A stretch of 16,062 nt of DNA, from the NCBI GenBank assembly GCA_041481485.1, contig JBGPBY010000121.1:1-16062 (forward strand). Direction: 5' to 3'. Origin of the DNA: JBGPBY01 sp041481485 (GTDB taxonomy: Bacteria > Acidobacteriota > Terriglobia > 20CM-2-55-15). Shown in pieces: positions 1-7,514 of this stretch; position 1 is the stretch's first letter, and the number at the start of each line of letters is the position of its first letter. The translations under genes and the position numbers were made by a program. The notes under the pieces were generated by a model. That model did not search any database and was not told the origin of the DNA. It worked only from the letters and a program-made list of their open reading frames with translations.

Positions 1-140
1 GATCAAGAAATCCCTCTCCCAACGGGAGAGGGGGCCGCGCAGCGGCCGGTGAGGGGTACCGCACGTAACAATATTTACGTGCGGTACCCCTCATCCGGCC
101 TTCGGCCGCCCTCTCCCGTTGGGAGAGGGGTTTCTTGATC
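1..140. repeat. 140-bp near-perfect palindromic repeat at left edge
   Basis: The two arms (about 1-66 and 75-140) are reverse complements over nearly their whole length. They start with GATCAAGAAA and end with TTTCTTGATC, and the loop is a short AT-rich stretch around 'ACAATATT'. Each arm contains its own small hairpins (CCCTCTCCC-AAC-GGGAGAGGG and a GGCCG...CGGCC stem). The arms differ mainly in that second stem (GCGCAGC against GAAGG). The element lies downstream of the lipoprotein stop codon at 187, so its RNA would form a strong hairpin after that gene. No coding potential is evident. The window begins exactly at the repeat, so it may extend further left. Confidence 0.85.
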
Positions 141-186
141 GCCTGCCCCTACAGTCGGAACAGCTTACCCGCGTAGCGGAGCCGTG

Positions 187-1032
187 CTACTTCAGCTTGA
201 TAGTAACCGTGTCTTTGATTTCTGCCCGGACTCCGTCAATTCCCTTGAGTGATTCACTTGCCGCTGCGGGCGACAAGTTGGGACTATTTTGCAGGCCCGA
301 CAGCCTGTCGAGTACGGCCGGATTATCGAAGAGCTTGTCCATCTGGATATCCATGAGAGTCACCGTATCGCCATCCACAAATGTCGCGTCGGTCGACGCA
401 ATGCCCGAAGCGGATTTCACCTTGAGCGCCATACGCATGCCGGCAAACATCCCCTTCATCATTGCGATATCCTGAGCACTTGGGGCTGGAGTCGCTCCGG
501 CTGGCGCATTGCCATTGACCGCCGGACCGCCTGGCAGCGGTGGGGTAGCGGCAGGGATGGAACTCCCGCCGTTCTTGACGGTTAGCGTACCGTTGCTAAA
601 TCCAAAAGTAATTGGCGAGGTTGTTGTGGTTGGTGCGCCAGGGACAGCGTCGGCTGTATTCATGTCGCCAGGCTCAAACTGAACCTTGGCGATATCCGAA
701 AAGGCATACACAATTTTCTGGCCCTGCCGGCCATCCGGGTTCTTCAGAGCTTCGATGCTTTGAACGGTAACCCCGGCTCCCATCTTGTTCGCCTTTGCCT
801 TCGCCTGTTCGTCGGTCATCAGTACGTTGGGGACTGCCGCCGGAGCGCCGGGCTGTGTCAGTCCGGAAGTGGCCATCGCCATCATCGCGGAGAGTTGTGC
901 AGATAAGAGGGTGGTTTCCTCGATGGTACCCGATCCGTCCTTCTTGACGGTCACGACCGATTCCATATCGATACATCCGGACAACAACAGGGAAGCTGAC
1001 AGCAGGAGAGCGAGCGCGAAATGTTTTTTCAT
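187..1032 (-). CDS. Predicted lipoprotein of unknown function
   Basis: A 281-residue protein with a classical lipoprotein signal: Lys2-Lys3, a hydrophobic stretch from 5 to 17, and a lipobox L17-S18-G19-C20, so the mature protein should be lipid-anchored at Cys20. Directly after the anchor it has a 'VTVKKDGSGTIEETT' segment; strand-type starts with DGSGT occur in many uncharacterised bacterial lipoproteins (recollection, not a search). A Pro/Ala/Gly-rich linker at roughly 155-185 separates two halves. The C-terminal half is rich in alternating hydrophobic residues and ends in 'KDTVTIKLK', suggesting a beta-rich fold. There is no catalytic motif that I recognise. A weak GAGG lies 13 nt before the ATG at 1032. 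The gene diverges from prfB, with a palindromic repeat between the two starts. Function is unknown; a role in the envelope is inferred from the signal only. Confidence 0.85.
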   Translation of the reverse strand: MKKHFALALLLSASLLLSGCIDMESVVTVKKDGSGTIEETTLLSAQLSAMMAMATSGLTQPGAPAAVPNVLMTDEQAKAKANKMGAGVTVQSIEALKNPDGRQGQKIVYAFSDIAKVQFEPGDMNTADAVPGAPTTTTSPITFGFSNGTLTVKNGGSSIPAATPPLPGGPAVNGNAPAGATPAPSAQDIAMMKGMFAGMRMALKVKSASGIASTDATFVDGDTVTLMDIQMDKLFDNPAVLDRLSGLQNSPNLSPAAASESLKGIDGVRAEIKDTVTIKLK

Positions 1033-1064
1033 GCTGAAAGCTTACCTCAATGTCGCAGTCCCCC

Positions 1065-1138
1065 AAAATGACAATTGAACTGTGAACATTGAACATTTCC
1101 CCGAAATGTTCATTGTTCAATGTTCAATTGTCATTTTA
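1065..1138. repeat. Palindromic repeat, heptad type, copy 1
   Basis: Inverted repeat with arms 1065-1099 and about 1102-1136, 32 of 35 positions pairing, around a CCC loop. The outer end of each arm reads AAAATGACAATTGAAC. Each arm is built from tandem 7-mers of the form NTGAACA, three per arm. A second member with the same outer ends lies at 4444-4520. It sits between the divergent starts of the lipoprotein gene and prfB. It ends in a T-run only on one side, so a terminator role is uncertain here. Confidence 0.85.
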
Positions 1139-1211
1139 AGTTGGGAACGCATTCGACGCCCGGTTTGCGTAAAATGGAGAGGACGGGATTCAGTAAAGGA
1201 GCGCAGCAACC

Positions 1212-2319
1212 ATGCATGAAGATTTGATGGAACGATTTGGACAGGTCAAAAAACGCAGCGAGGACGTGCGGAGGTTCCTTTGACTCGGCAGGGAAACAAC
1301 GTCAGCTGCATGAACTGCAGGTTCTGATCGACGATCCGGGATTCTGGTCCGACCAGGAAAAGTCCACGCGCACGCTGCAGCAGCGGGCCCGCCTTGAAGA
1401 AACCCTCAGCATCGACCGGCAGTTATCCAGTCAGCTTGAAGACATACAGGCGCTTGTCGAACTGGCTCGTGAAGGCGAGGCAGTCGATTCCGATCTCAGT
1501 ACGGCGCTCGGTGACCTCGACGCACTGGCCGAAAAGGTTGAGACTCAGGTCCTGCTGTCCGGAGAAAACGACCGTCTCAACGCCATCGTCGAGATTCATC
1601 CAGGCGCCGGCGGCACGGAGGCGCAGGACTGGGCGGAGATGCTCATGCGCATGTACTTGCGATGGTCCGAGCGCAGTGGATTCAAGACGCAGATCCTCGA
1701 CTACCAGTCCGGCGACGAAGCGGGCATCAAATCCGTGACGATCAACGTTATTGGTGAATATGCCTACGGACTGATGGATTCTGAAACCGGCGTACACCGG
1801 CTCGTGCGAATCTCTCCCTTTGATTCGGCCAAACGCCGGCATACGTCCTTTGCGTCGGTTGCGGTCTATCCGGAACTTGACGACAAGATCGAGGTCGTGA
1901 TCGATACGAAGGATCTTCGCATCGACACATATCGATCGTCCGGGAAAGGCGGACAGCACGTCAATACGACGGACTCGGCGGTTCGTATCACTCATCTCCC
2001 GACCGGTTTCGTCACGCAATGTCAGAATGAGCGCTCGCAGCACAAAAACAAGGAAGTGTGTATGAAGGTGCTTCGGGCACGGCTCTACGAACTGGAACGT
2101 GAGAAGAAGGCTGCCGAAACGCAGTCGATTGAAGACAGCAAACTCGGGATTGGCTTTGGGAGCCAAATTCGATCCTATGTGCTCCAGCCGTATAGACTGG
2201 CGAAAGACGTCCGCACCAAGGTCGAGATCGGTGACGTTGATCGTGTACTCAACGGCGATCTCGATCCATTCATCAAGGCCTATCTGCAGGCGAAGGCGCA
2301 GCAGGGACAGGCCAAGTAA
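1212..2319 (+). CDS. prfB: Peptide chain release factor 2 (RF2), programmed +1 frameshift
   Basis: RF2 recognises UGA and UAA stop codons and triggers peptidyl-tRNA hydrolysis on the ribosome. The first frame starts at ATG 1212, preceded by AAAGGAG at 1195-1201, and runs 23 codons to an in-frame TGA at 1281-1283. The ribosome must slip +1 on CTT (1278-1280) and continue with GAC at 1282. The joined product is 368 residues, close to the E. coli length. The SPF stop-codon-recognition tripeptide falls at 201-203 and the catalytic GGQ at 246-248. Both are intact and in the expected order, with the family-typical 'SSGKGGQHVNTTDSAVRI' context. A TTG at 1237 would open the second frame alone, but it lacks a ribosome binding site and would give an unnatural N-terminus. 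recG begins 7 nt after the stop, so the two are probably co-transcribed. Confidence 0.97.
1270..1284 (+). promoter_or_regulatory. RF2 autoregulatory +1 frameshift site
   Basis: The site contains, in order, an internal Shine-Dalgarno-like GGAGG (1270-1274), a 3-nt spacer TTC, the slippery codon CTT (1278-1280), the stop TGA (1281-1283) and a following C. This is the same arrangement and spacing as the well-studied E. coli prfB site (AGGGGG, UAU, CUU UGA C). In the known mechanism, low RF2 slows termination at UGA and favours slippage, so RF2 controls its own synthesis. The zero frame before the site and the +1 frame after it are both open and join in RF2-like sequence. Confidence 0.95.
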
Positions 2320-2325
2320 CGACTG

Positions 2326-4434
2326 ATGCTTCGCCTCGACACCGAGGTTCAGTTTGTCAAAGGCGTCGGTCCCCGGCGCTCGGCTCTGCTCAGCGCCCGC
2401 GGAATTCGCACTGTCGGCGACTTGCTGATCCGAATTCCGAAGTCGTATCAGGATCGCGCCAGCTTCGTCCGGCTGGATTCGCTGCACCCCGGCCAGGATG
2501 CTGCGATTCATGCCCGAATCTACCAGAGCCGCATGATCCAGACCCGCTCGCGCGGCGGGATCTTTCATGCAGTTCTTACCGACGGCACGAGTTTTGTGCA
2601 TGCCAAGTGGTTTCATGGCGCTTACCTTCATCAAAGCCGGACGTTCAGTGCAGGCCGTGAAGTGGTGATGTACGGCCGCGTGGAACTTGATACGCGCGAC
2701 CGAAACTTTGTCTTTTTTAACCCGGAATTCGAGTGCATCGAGGAGTCTCCGGACAATGGCGCGAACTCGCTCGACATCGGTAGAATCGTTCCGATCTACG
2801 AGGAGATCGGCGGGTTGACGAGCCGTCAGCTTCGGCGCATCACATCCTCAGCACTATCGGATTTGGACAGCACGGTCTCCGATCCGCTTCCAGAGCCCAT
2901 TCGTACCAGGCACCAGTTCCCGGAATTGCGAAGCTGCCTGGAGCGTATTCACTTTCCTGCAAAAACAGACAGCATTGCTGCGCTCAACCGGCGCGACTCT
3001 CCCTATCACCGTCGTTTGATATTCCAGGAGTTTTTCCAGCTGGAACTGGTGCTGGCGAACCGGAGGCGGCAGACTCAACGCGCGCAGGGCATTCAATTCG
3101 AAACCAATGATGCGATCCGCAGACAGGTGAAACAGATCCTTCCGTTTCATCCGACAAACGCTCAGAAGCGGGTACTCAAGGAAATTGTCGACGACCTGAG
3201 ATCTCCATTTCCCATGAACCGGCTCATGCAGGGAGACGTGGGCAGCGGGAAAACGATTGTCGCGTTTGAGGCCGTTGTTATTGCCATCGCCAATGGCTAT
3301 CAGGCTGCCATCATGGCGCCCACGGAAATTCTGGCCGAGCAGCATTATTGGAATGCGATGCGGATCCTCGCGCCCCTTCAGTATTCCATCGGCGTGTTGC
3401 GGAGAGGAATCAAGCCGGCCGAAAAGAAAGAGCTGTTCCGGCGCCTTGCCGCCGGAGAAATCCAGCTCGTGATTGGAACGCACGTCCTGATTGAAGAGAA
3501 GACGGAGTTTCGCAATCTTGGACTCGTCATCATCGATGAGCAGCATCGCTTCGGCGTCATACAACGCCTGCGACTGATGGAAAAGTCGCCGGCAATCGAA
3601 AAGCTGAACACACTGGTGATGACCGCGACGCCCATACCGCGAACTTTGGCCATGTCGGTATACGGAGACCTGGATTTGTCCGTCATCGATGAAATGCCCC
3701 CAGGACGCACTCCGATTCAGACAGTTCATGTCACCGTGAATGATGCCGCTAAAGCATGGAATATCATGCGCGAGGAGTTGTCGCGCGGGAGGCAGTGCTA
3801 CGTTGTCTATCCACTGATTGAAGAATCAGAAAAAATCGATCTGAAATCCGCGACTGAAGGGCTGGAGAAGATTTCTAAAACATTTCCGGACCGCCGTGTG
3901 GCATTGCTTCACGGGCGTATGAAAAGCGATGAGAAGGACGCGATCATGCGCGGTTTTGCTTCAGGCACCGTTGACATTCTGGTTTCAACCACGGTGATCG
4001 AAGTTGGCGTGGACGTTTCCAATGCAACGATTATGCTCATTCAACATGCAGAACGTTTTGGTCTCGCCCAATTGCATCAACTGCGCGGGCGTGTCGGGCG
4101 TGGAAGACATCGGTCGACGTGCATTCTGATGAGCCCGAGCAGGTTGGGAGAAGCAGCACAGGAGCGCATTCAGGCGATGGTCTCCACCACCGACGGATTC
4201 CGTCTGGCAGAGGTCGATCTCCGTTTGCGGGGCCCCGGAGAGCTGGCGGGTACACGGCAATCCGGCATTCCGGAATTTCGAATTGCGAATTTGATGGAGG
4301 ATTCCGCGCTACTGGCCCTGGCGCAACAGGAGGCTCGACAGTGGGTCGAAGGGCCGGGAGATCCTGAAGCGTTGATGGCATCGCTCGCCGCGACGTCGGG
4401 CGCAGGACACCCGGGCCTTGCTACGGTCGGTTGA
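2326..4434 (+). CDS. recG: ATP-dependent DNA helicase RecG
   Basis: A 702-residue superfamily 2 helicase that remodels stalled replication forks and branch-migrates Holliday junctions; the E. coli protein is 693 residues. The N-terminal region (to about 280) matches the RecG wedge/OB-fold part, beginning 'VQFVKGVGPRRSALLSARGI'. Helicase motifs follow in order: Walker A GDVGSGKT at 303-310, the DEQH box at 404-407 followed by RFG, TATPIPRT from 433, and QLRGRVGRG at 585-593. The 'VYPLIEESEKIDLKSA' segment in the second helicase domain is also characteristic. All catalytic motifs look intact. ATG 2326 is 7 nt past the prfB stop. The gene ends 110 nt before rsmD, and that gap holds a palindromic repeat. 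Confidence 0.97.
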   Translation: MLRLDTEVQFVKGVGPRRSALLSARGIRTVGDLLIRIPKSYQDRASFVRLDSLHPGQDAAIHARIYQSRMIQTRSRGGIFHAVLTDGTSFVHAKWFHGAYLHQSRTFSAGREVVMYGRVELDTRDRNFVFFNPEFECIEESPDNGANSLDIGRIVPIYEEIGGLTSRQLRRITSSALSDLDSTVSDPLPEPIRTRHQFPELRSCLERIHFPAKTDSIAALNRRDSPYHRRLIFQEFFQLELVLANRRRQTQRAQGIQFETNDAIRRQVKQILPFHPTNAQKRVLKEIVDDLRSPFPMNRLMQGDVGSGKTIVAFEAVVIAIANGYQAAIMAPTEILAEQHYWNAMRILAPLQYSIGVLRRGIKPAEKKELFRRLAAGEIQLVIGTHVLIEEKTEFRNLGLVIIDEQHRFGVIQRLRLMEKSPAIEKLNTLVMTATPIPRTLAMSVYGDLDLSVIDEMPPGRTPIQTVHVTVNDAAKAWNIMREELSRGRQCYVVYPLIEESEKIDLKSATEGLEKISKTFPDRRVALLHGRMKSDEKDAIMRGFASGTVDILVSTTVIEVGVDVSNATIMLIQHAERFGLAQLHQLRGRVGRGRHRSTCILMSPSRLGEAAQERIQAMVSTTDGFRLAEVDLRLRGPGELAGTRQSGIPEFRIANLMEDSALLALAQQEARQWVEGPGDPEALMASLAATSGAGHPGLATVG

Positions 4435-4443
4435 CTCAGCCAA

Positions 4444-4520
4444 ATGACAATTGAACAGTGAACATTGAACAATGAACATTTCCCCGAAGAAATGTTCATT
4501 GTTCACTGTTCAATTGTCAT
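4444..4520. repeat. Palindromic repeat, heptad type, copy 2
   Basis: Same family as 1065-1138: the outer ends ATGACAATTGAAC / GTTCAATTGTCAT are identical. The left arm has four tandem NTGAACA heptads (TTGAACA, GTGAACA, TTGAACA, ATGAACA). The right arm has three, so the arms differ by about one heptad and otherwise pair perfectly. The loop is CCCC plus a few bases. It lies between the recG stop and rsmD; its transcript would fold into a long stem that could separate recG from the downstream genes, but it has no U-tract on the plus strand. Confidence 0.88.
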
Positions 4521-4543
4521 CGATGGAGAGGGACTGAAGACCA

Positions 4544-5101
4544 ATGAGAATCATTTCAGGAACATTTGGAAGCCGGCAATTGAAGGGAACGCCTCCGCCC
4601 GGAATCCGTCCCACCAGCGACAAGCTGCGCGAAACGCTTTTCAACGTTCTTGGCGATCGCGTCAACGGCTCTCGATTTCTCGATGCGTTTGCCGGTACGG
4701 GTGCTGTCGGTATTGAAGCCATCAGCCGAGGCGCGCACGAGGTCACTTTCGTGGATTCGTCGCGAAAAGCCACTGCGATAATCCGAAAGTATCTTGCAAC
4801 CCTGGAAATCCGCGCAGGATTCCGCCTTCTCGAATTGGAGTTCTCAAAGGCCTGCAGAACACTTGAAAGGGAAGGCGCCACCTTTGACATTATGTTTTTG
4901 GATCCTCCCTATGACCGTGAAGACCTGTACACTAGCGCATTGGAGATGTTTGGAAGCTTGCCTTTACTGAACGAAGACGCGATTCTCGTCGTGGAACATT
5001 CAAAGCGGGACGAATTTGCTGGGGCCTCCGGAATCCTGGAAAAGTATCGGACACTGACGCAAGGGGACAGCTCCCTGTCGTTTTACAGGAAGCGCCCGTG
5101 A
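4544..5101 (+). CDS. rsmD: 16S rRNA (guanine(966)-N2)-methyltransferase RsmD
   Basis: A 185-residue SAM-dependent methyltransferase that modifies G966 of 16S rRNA during 30S assembly. The N-terminus 'MRIISGTFGSRQLKG' followed by 'IRPTSDKLRETLFNVL' is the family signature. The SAM-binding motif I is DAFAGTGAVGIEA, starting at Asp47, and the catalytic motif IV is D120-P-P-Y123. Length matches the family (about 190). The ATG at 4544 is preceded at some distance by GGAGAGGGA. The stop codon TGA overlaps the GTG start of coaD by 4 nt (GTGA), and rsmD next to coaD is a widely conserved pairing. Confidence 0.96.
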   Translation: MRIISGTFGSRQLKGTPPPGIRPTSDKLRETLFNVLGDRVNGSRFLDAFAGTGAVGIEAISRGAHEVTFVDSSRKATAIIRKYLATLEIRAGFRLLELEFSKACRTLEREGATFDIMFLDPPYDREDLYTSALEMFGSLPLLNEDAILVVEHSKRDEFAGASGILEKYRTLTQGDSSLSFYRKRP

Positions 5102-5592
5102 CCACGGCAATTTATCCCGGATCGTTTGATCCTCTCACTCACGGGCATCTGGACATCGTCGAGCGGAGCGTTCGTCTGTTCGATCGTGTAGTGATCGCAA
5201 TCCTGACCAATTCCCAGAAAACTCCCCTGTTTTCCGTGGAAGAGCGGAAGGAAATAGTCCGCGAGGTCATTACTCCACAGTTCCCGGATGTGGGAATTGA
5301 AATTGACGTTTTTCACGGTCTGCTCGTGGACTATGCACGGCGAAAGAACGCGCAGGTCATTGTGCGTGGTATTCGGGCCGTGACGGACTACGAGTACGAG
5401 CTGCAGATGGCGCTGATGAACCGCCGGCTTGCGCCCGCCATTGAAACGGTTTTCATGATGCCTGCCGAGCACTATTCCTATTTGAGTTCACGGCTCGTCA
5501 AGGAAATCGCCGGTCATGGCGGTTCCGTTTCAGGGTTGGTGCCGGAATTGGTGGAGAAACGCTTGAGAGAGAAGTTCAAGATCCGGTCATGA
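5098..5592 (+). CDS. coaD: Phosphopantetheine adenylyltransferase
   Basis: A 164-residue nucleotidyltransferase that makes dephospho-CoA from 4'-phosphopantetheine and ATP, the penultimate step of coenzyme A synthesis. It opens with 'AIYPGSFDPLTHGHLDIVERS', which carries the (T/H)xGH nucleotide-binding motif as T14-H15-G16-H17. It also contains 'RGIRAVTDYEYELQMALMNR', including the residues that bind pantetheine in the family, and 'YSYLSSRLVKEIA' near the end. The start is GTG at 5098, overlapping the rsmD stop as GTGA, so it is probably translated by coupling. Its own stop overlaps the start of the aminotransferase as ATGA (5589-5592). Full length and apparently functional. Confidence 0.97.
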   Translation: MTTAIYPGSFDPLTHGHLDIVERSVRLFDRVVIAILTNSQKTPLFSVEERKEIVREVITPQFPDVGIEIDVFHGLLVDYARRKNAQVIVRGIRAVTDYEYELQMALMNRRLAPAIETVFMMPAEHYSYLSSRLVKEIAGHGGSVSGLVPELVEKRLREKFKIRS

Positions 5593-6770
5593 CGTTTGCT
5601 TCCCGCATGTCTCGAATCTCAGTGTCCGGCACCATGATGGTCGCGCAGAAGGCTATAGAGCTACGCGATCAGGGGATCGATATCGCGGACTTCGGGGCCG
5701 GCGAGCCGGATTTTCCAACACCGGAGAACATCAAGCGGGCAGGCATTCGCGCGATTGAATCGAACTTCACAAAATACACCGCAATTGGCGGCACGCAGGA
5801 ACTCCGCAAGGCGATCGTCGAACAGCATGCCCGAGACTTTGCGTCCAGCTATGACGTGCCGGAATGCATCGTCAATGTGGGCGGTAAGCATTCGATTTTC
5901 AACACGTGCTCGGCTCTCGTCGATCACGGCGAGGAAGTGATCATTTCCACACCGTACTGGGTGTCGTTTGCGGATATTGCACGCTACGCCGGCGCGACTG
6001 TCGTATTTGTGAATACGCGGGAGGACGAGGATTTCCGGCTGACGGCCAAAATGGTTGAGAACGCGATCACTCCGAAGACACGCATGCTGATTGCGAATTC
6101 GCCGAACAATCCCAGCGGCGCCGTGGTTGATGATGAAGAATTTGTTCGAATTGCCGAATTGTGCCTGAAAAACGGCATCTGGCTGCTGACCGATGAGTGC
6201 TATTCGAAGTTTCTGTATGACGGCAGAACGCCATTCTCCATTGCGTCGCACCCCGAATTCACGCGCATCGTGGTTGTCGCAGGTTCGCTGTCCAAGACTT
6301 ATGCCATGACCGGGTGGCGGATTGGTTACACGCTGGGCCCAGCGGAAGTCATCAGCGCCATTCAGAAGCTGCAAAGTCATTCCACATCGAATCCCTCATC
6401 AATTGCGCAGCGCGCCGCTCTGGAAGCGGTGACGGGACCTCAGGATTCTGTTCAACAGATGCTGGCTGAATATGCGAGACGTCGCCGGTTTGTCATCGAT
6501 CGTCTCAGGGCCATGCCTGGAGTGAAATGTGCGGAGCCTGGCGGTGCGTTTTATGCCTATCCAAACATTTCCATTACGTTCGGAAGCGGCATCAAAGATA
6601 GCATGGATTTTTCGGTGAAGCTGCTGGAGCGGTCTCACGTTGCCGTGGTTCCCGGTTCCGCATTTGGGACAACCGAGCATATTCGAATCTCATATGCCAC
6701 TTCCATGCAGGTGCTCGACAAGGGGCTGACTCGAATCGCGCAGTTTGTTTCGTCTCCGGATTCCCGGTGA
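5589..6770 (+). CDS. Class I PLP-dependent aminotransferase (aspartate aminotransferase-like)
   Basis: A 393-residue fold-type I aminotransferase. The N-terminus 'ISVSGTMMVAQKA', then 'GAGEPDFPTPENIK' and 'YTAIGGTQELRKAI', are typical of the bacterial aspartate aminotransferase Igamma group. The PLP lysine is K236 in SLSKTYAMTGWRIGY, the substrate-carboxylate arginine is R366 in HIRISYAT, and the cofactor-contacting Asn lies in NSPNNPSG and the Asp region in DECYSKF. The family usually transfers the amino group between aspartate and 2-oxoglutarate, and some members also take prephenate or aromatic amino acids; the sequence alone does not settle which. ATG 5589 overlaps the coaD stop by 4 nt, so it is the last gene of the rsmD-coaD unit. 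The next gene converges on it across a repeat. Confidence 0.93.
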   Translation: MTFASRMSRISVSGTMMVAQKAIELRDQGIDIADFGAGEPDFPTPENIKRAGIRAIESNFTKYTAIGGTQELRKAIVEQHARDFASSYDVPECIVNVGGKHSIFNTCSALVDHGEEVIISTPYWVSFADIARYAGATVVFVNTREDEDFRLTAKMVENAITPKTRMLIANSPNNPSGAVVDDEEFVRIAELCLKNGIWLLTDECYSKFLYDGRTPFSIASHPEFTRIVVVAGSLSKTYAMTGWRIGYTLGPAEVISAIQKLQSHSTSNPSSIAQRAALEAVTGPQDSVQQMLAEYARRRRFVIDRLRAMPGVKCAEPGGAFYAYPNISITFGSGIKDSMDFSVKLLERSHVAVVPGSAFGTTEHIRISYATSMQVLDKGLTRIAQFVSSPDSR

Positions 6771-6788
6771 CAGGTCAGTCCGGTCCCG

Positions 6789-7002
6789 TTCCCAGCCGCG
6801 TCAGCGGCGGCAGATCCCTTTAGCCACCGGCGTCAGCCGGTGGAACATCAATCCACGAAGAACAGAGTGCCGCAAGGCACGACAGATCCAGCAATTTTCC
6901 TGATCTGTCGCCGCTACGCGGCTCATTTGGATTTCGAGCTTGAATTTTCACCGGCTCACGCCGGTGGCTAAAGGGATCTGCCGCCGCTGACGCGGCTGGG
7001 AA
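6789..7002. repeat. ~200-bp dispersed element, copy A
   Basis: Two near-identical inverted arms, 6789-6845 and 6947-7002, differ at about two positions. Each contains a GCCGCGTCAGCGGC stem and the imperfect hairpin CCACCGGCGTCAGCCGGTGG. The interior holds further small stems (GTGCCGCAAGGCAC, GACAGATC...GATCTGTC, GCCGCTACGCGGC). The reverse complement of the interior matches the element at 15795-15983 almost throughout, so this is a defined mobile-type repeat and not chance symmetry. It fills the gap between the convergent aminotransferase and histone-like genes, where either strand's transcript would form strong stems and could terminate. No transposase is encoded. Confidence 0.88.
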
Positions 7003-7024
7003 GCGACTGGCCTGCGGTCCGCTA

Positions 7025-7489
7025 TTAGTCCTTGTCGAGGTATTCTTCGGGAACATCGTCCTCAGGTACCTGGCGCGTTCGGACTTCGTCTTCGTCGGCA
7101 AGCGGTGCGTCTTCGATGCCTTTTACAATACCCGCTTCAAAGGCGTTCCCCTCTTCCAGCAATTCATCGACGCTTTCCGAATTCGCATTTTCCACACTGG
7201 ACAACCCCTGCAAATCTCCGGACTGTCCGGCAGGCCGCGCAGAGACGCGGCGCCGCTCGATAATTCCCGTGTCCTCGCCAGGGCTGGATCGCCGGATCAC
7301 GCGCTTCCTGGAAACAGGCCGTTTGGCTGAAATCTTTTTTCGTGCGGCTGGTTTTTTCGCGGACACTTTCTTTCGGATCGCTTTTTTCTTCGCCAGCCCG
7401 GGCTTGACCGCAGAGGATTTCTTTGCAGCAGGCTTCTTCTTTGCTGTACGTTTTGCCGCTTTTCGCTTTGCCTTTTTCGGGGTTGCCAT
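7025..7489 (-). CDS. Histone H1-like Lys/Ala-rich protein with acidic C-terminal tail
   Basis: A 154-residue two-part protein. Residues 1-68 are almost only Lys, Ala, Arg, Pro and Ser in KKxAxKK-type runs, resembling the eukaryotic histone H1 tail and bacterial H1-like proteins such as Hc1 and AlgP, which bind DNA non-specifically. Residues from about 95 on are acidic: DELLEEGNAFEAGIVKG, then EDAPLADEDEVRT and the end DDVPEEYLDKD. The tail looks like a conserved domain rather than low complexity; I believe similar tails occur in small uncharacterised proteins, but I cannot search here. ATG 7489 has no clear Shine-Dalgarno and lies 25 nt after the NDH-2 stop, so it may be the last gene of that operon. 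A role in nucleoid packing is inferred from composition only. Confidence 0.8.
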   Translation of the reverse strand: MATPKKAKRKAAKRTAKKKPAAKKSSAVKPGLAKKKAIRKKVSAKKPAARKKISAKRPVSRKRVIRRSSPGEDTGIIERRRVSARPAGQSGDLQGLSSVENANSESVDELLEEGNAFEAGIVKGIEDAPLADEDEVRTRQVPEDDVPEEYLDKD

Positions 7490-7514
7490 AATTCACGCAG
7501 TCTATCACTGCTTG

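Noticed and set aside
1237..1281. TTG 1237 as start of prfB
   Set aside because: No Shine-Dalgarno, poor match to RF2 N-termini, and the ATG at 1212 with a full frameshift site explains the gene better.
1423..2634. Long open frame (403 codons) on the minus strand across prfB and into recG
   Set aside because: It is antisense to two well-conserved genes, its translation has no recognisable motif, and it spans their junction; it is a shadow of codon bias.
4450..4512. Short tandem repeats resembling a CRISPR or operator array
   Set aside because: Units are 7 bp without spacers and are arranged as two arms of one palindrome; no cas genes are present.
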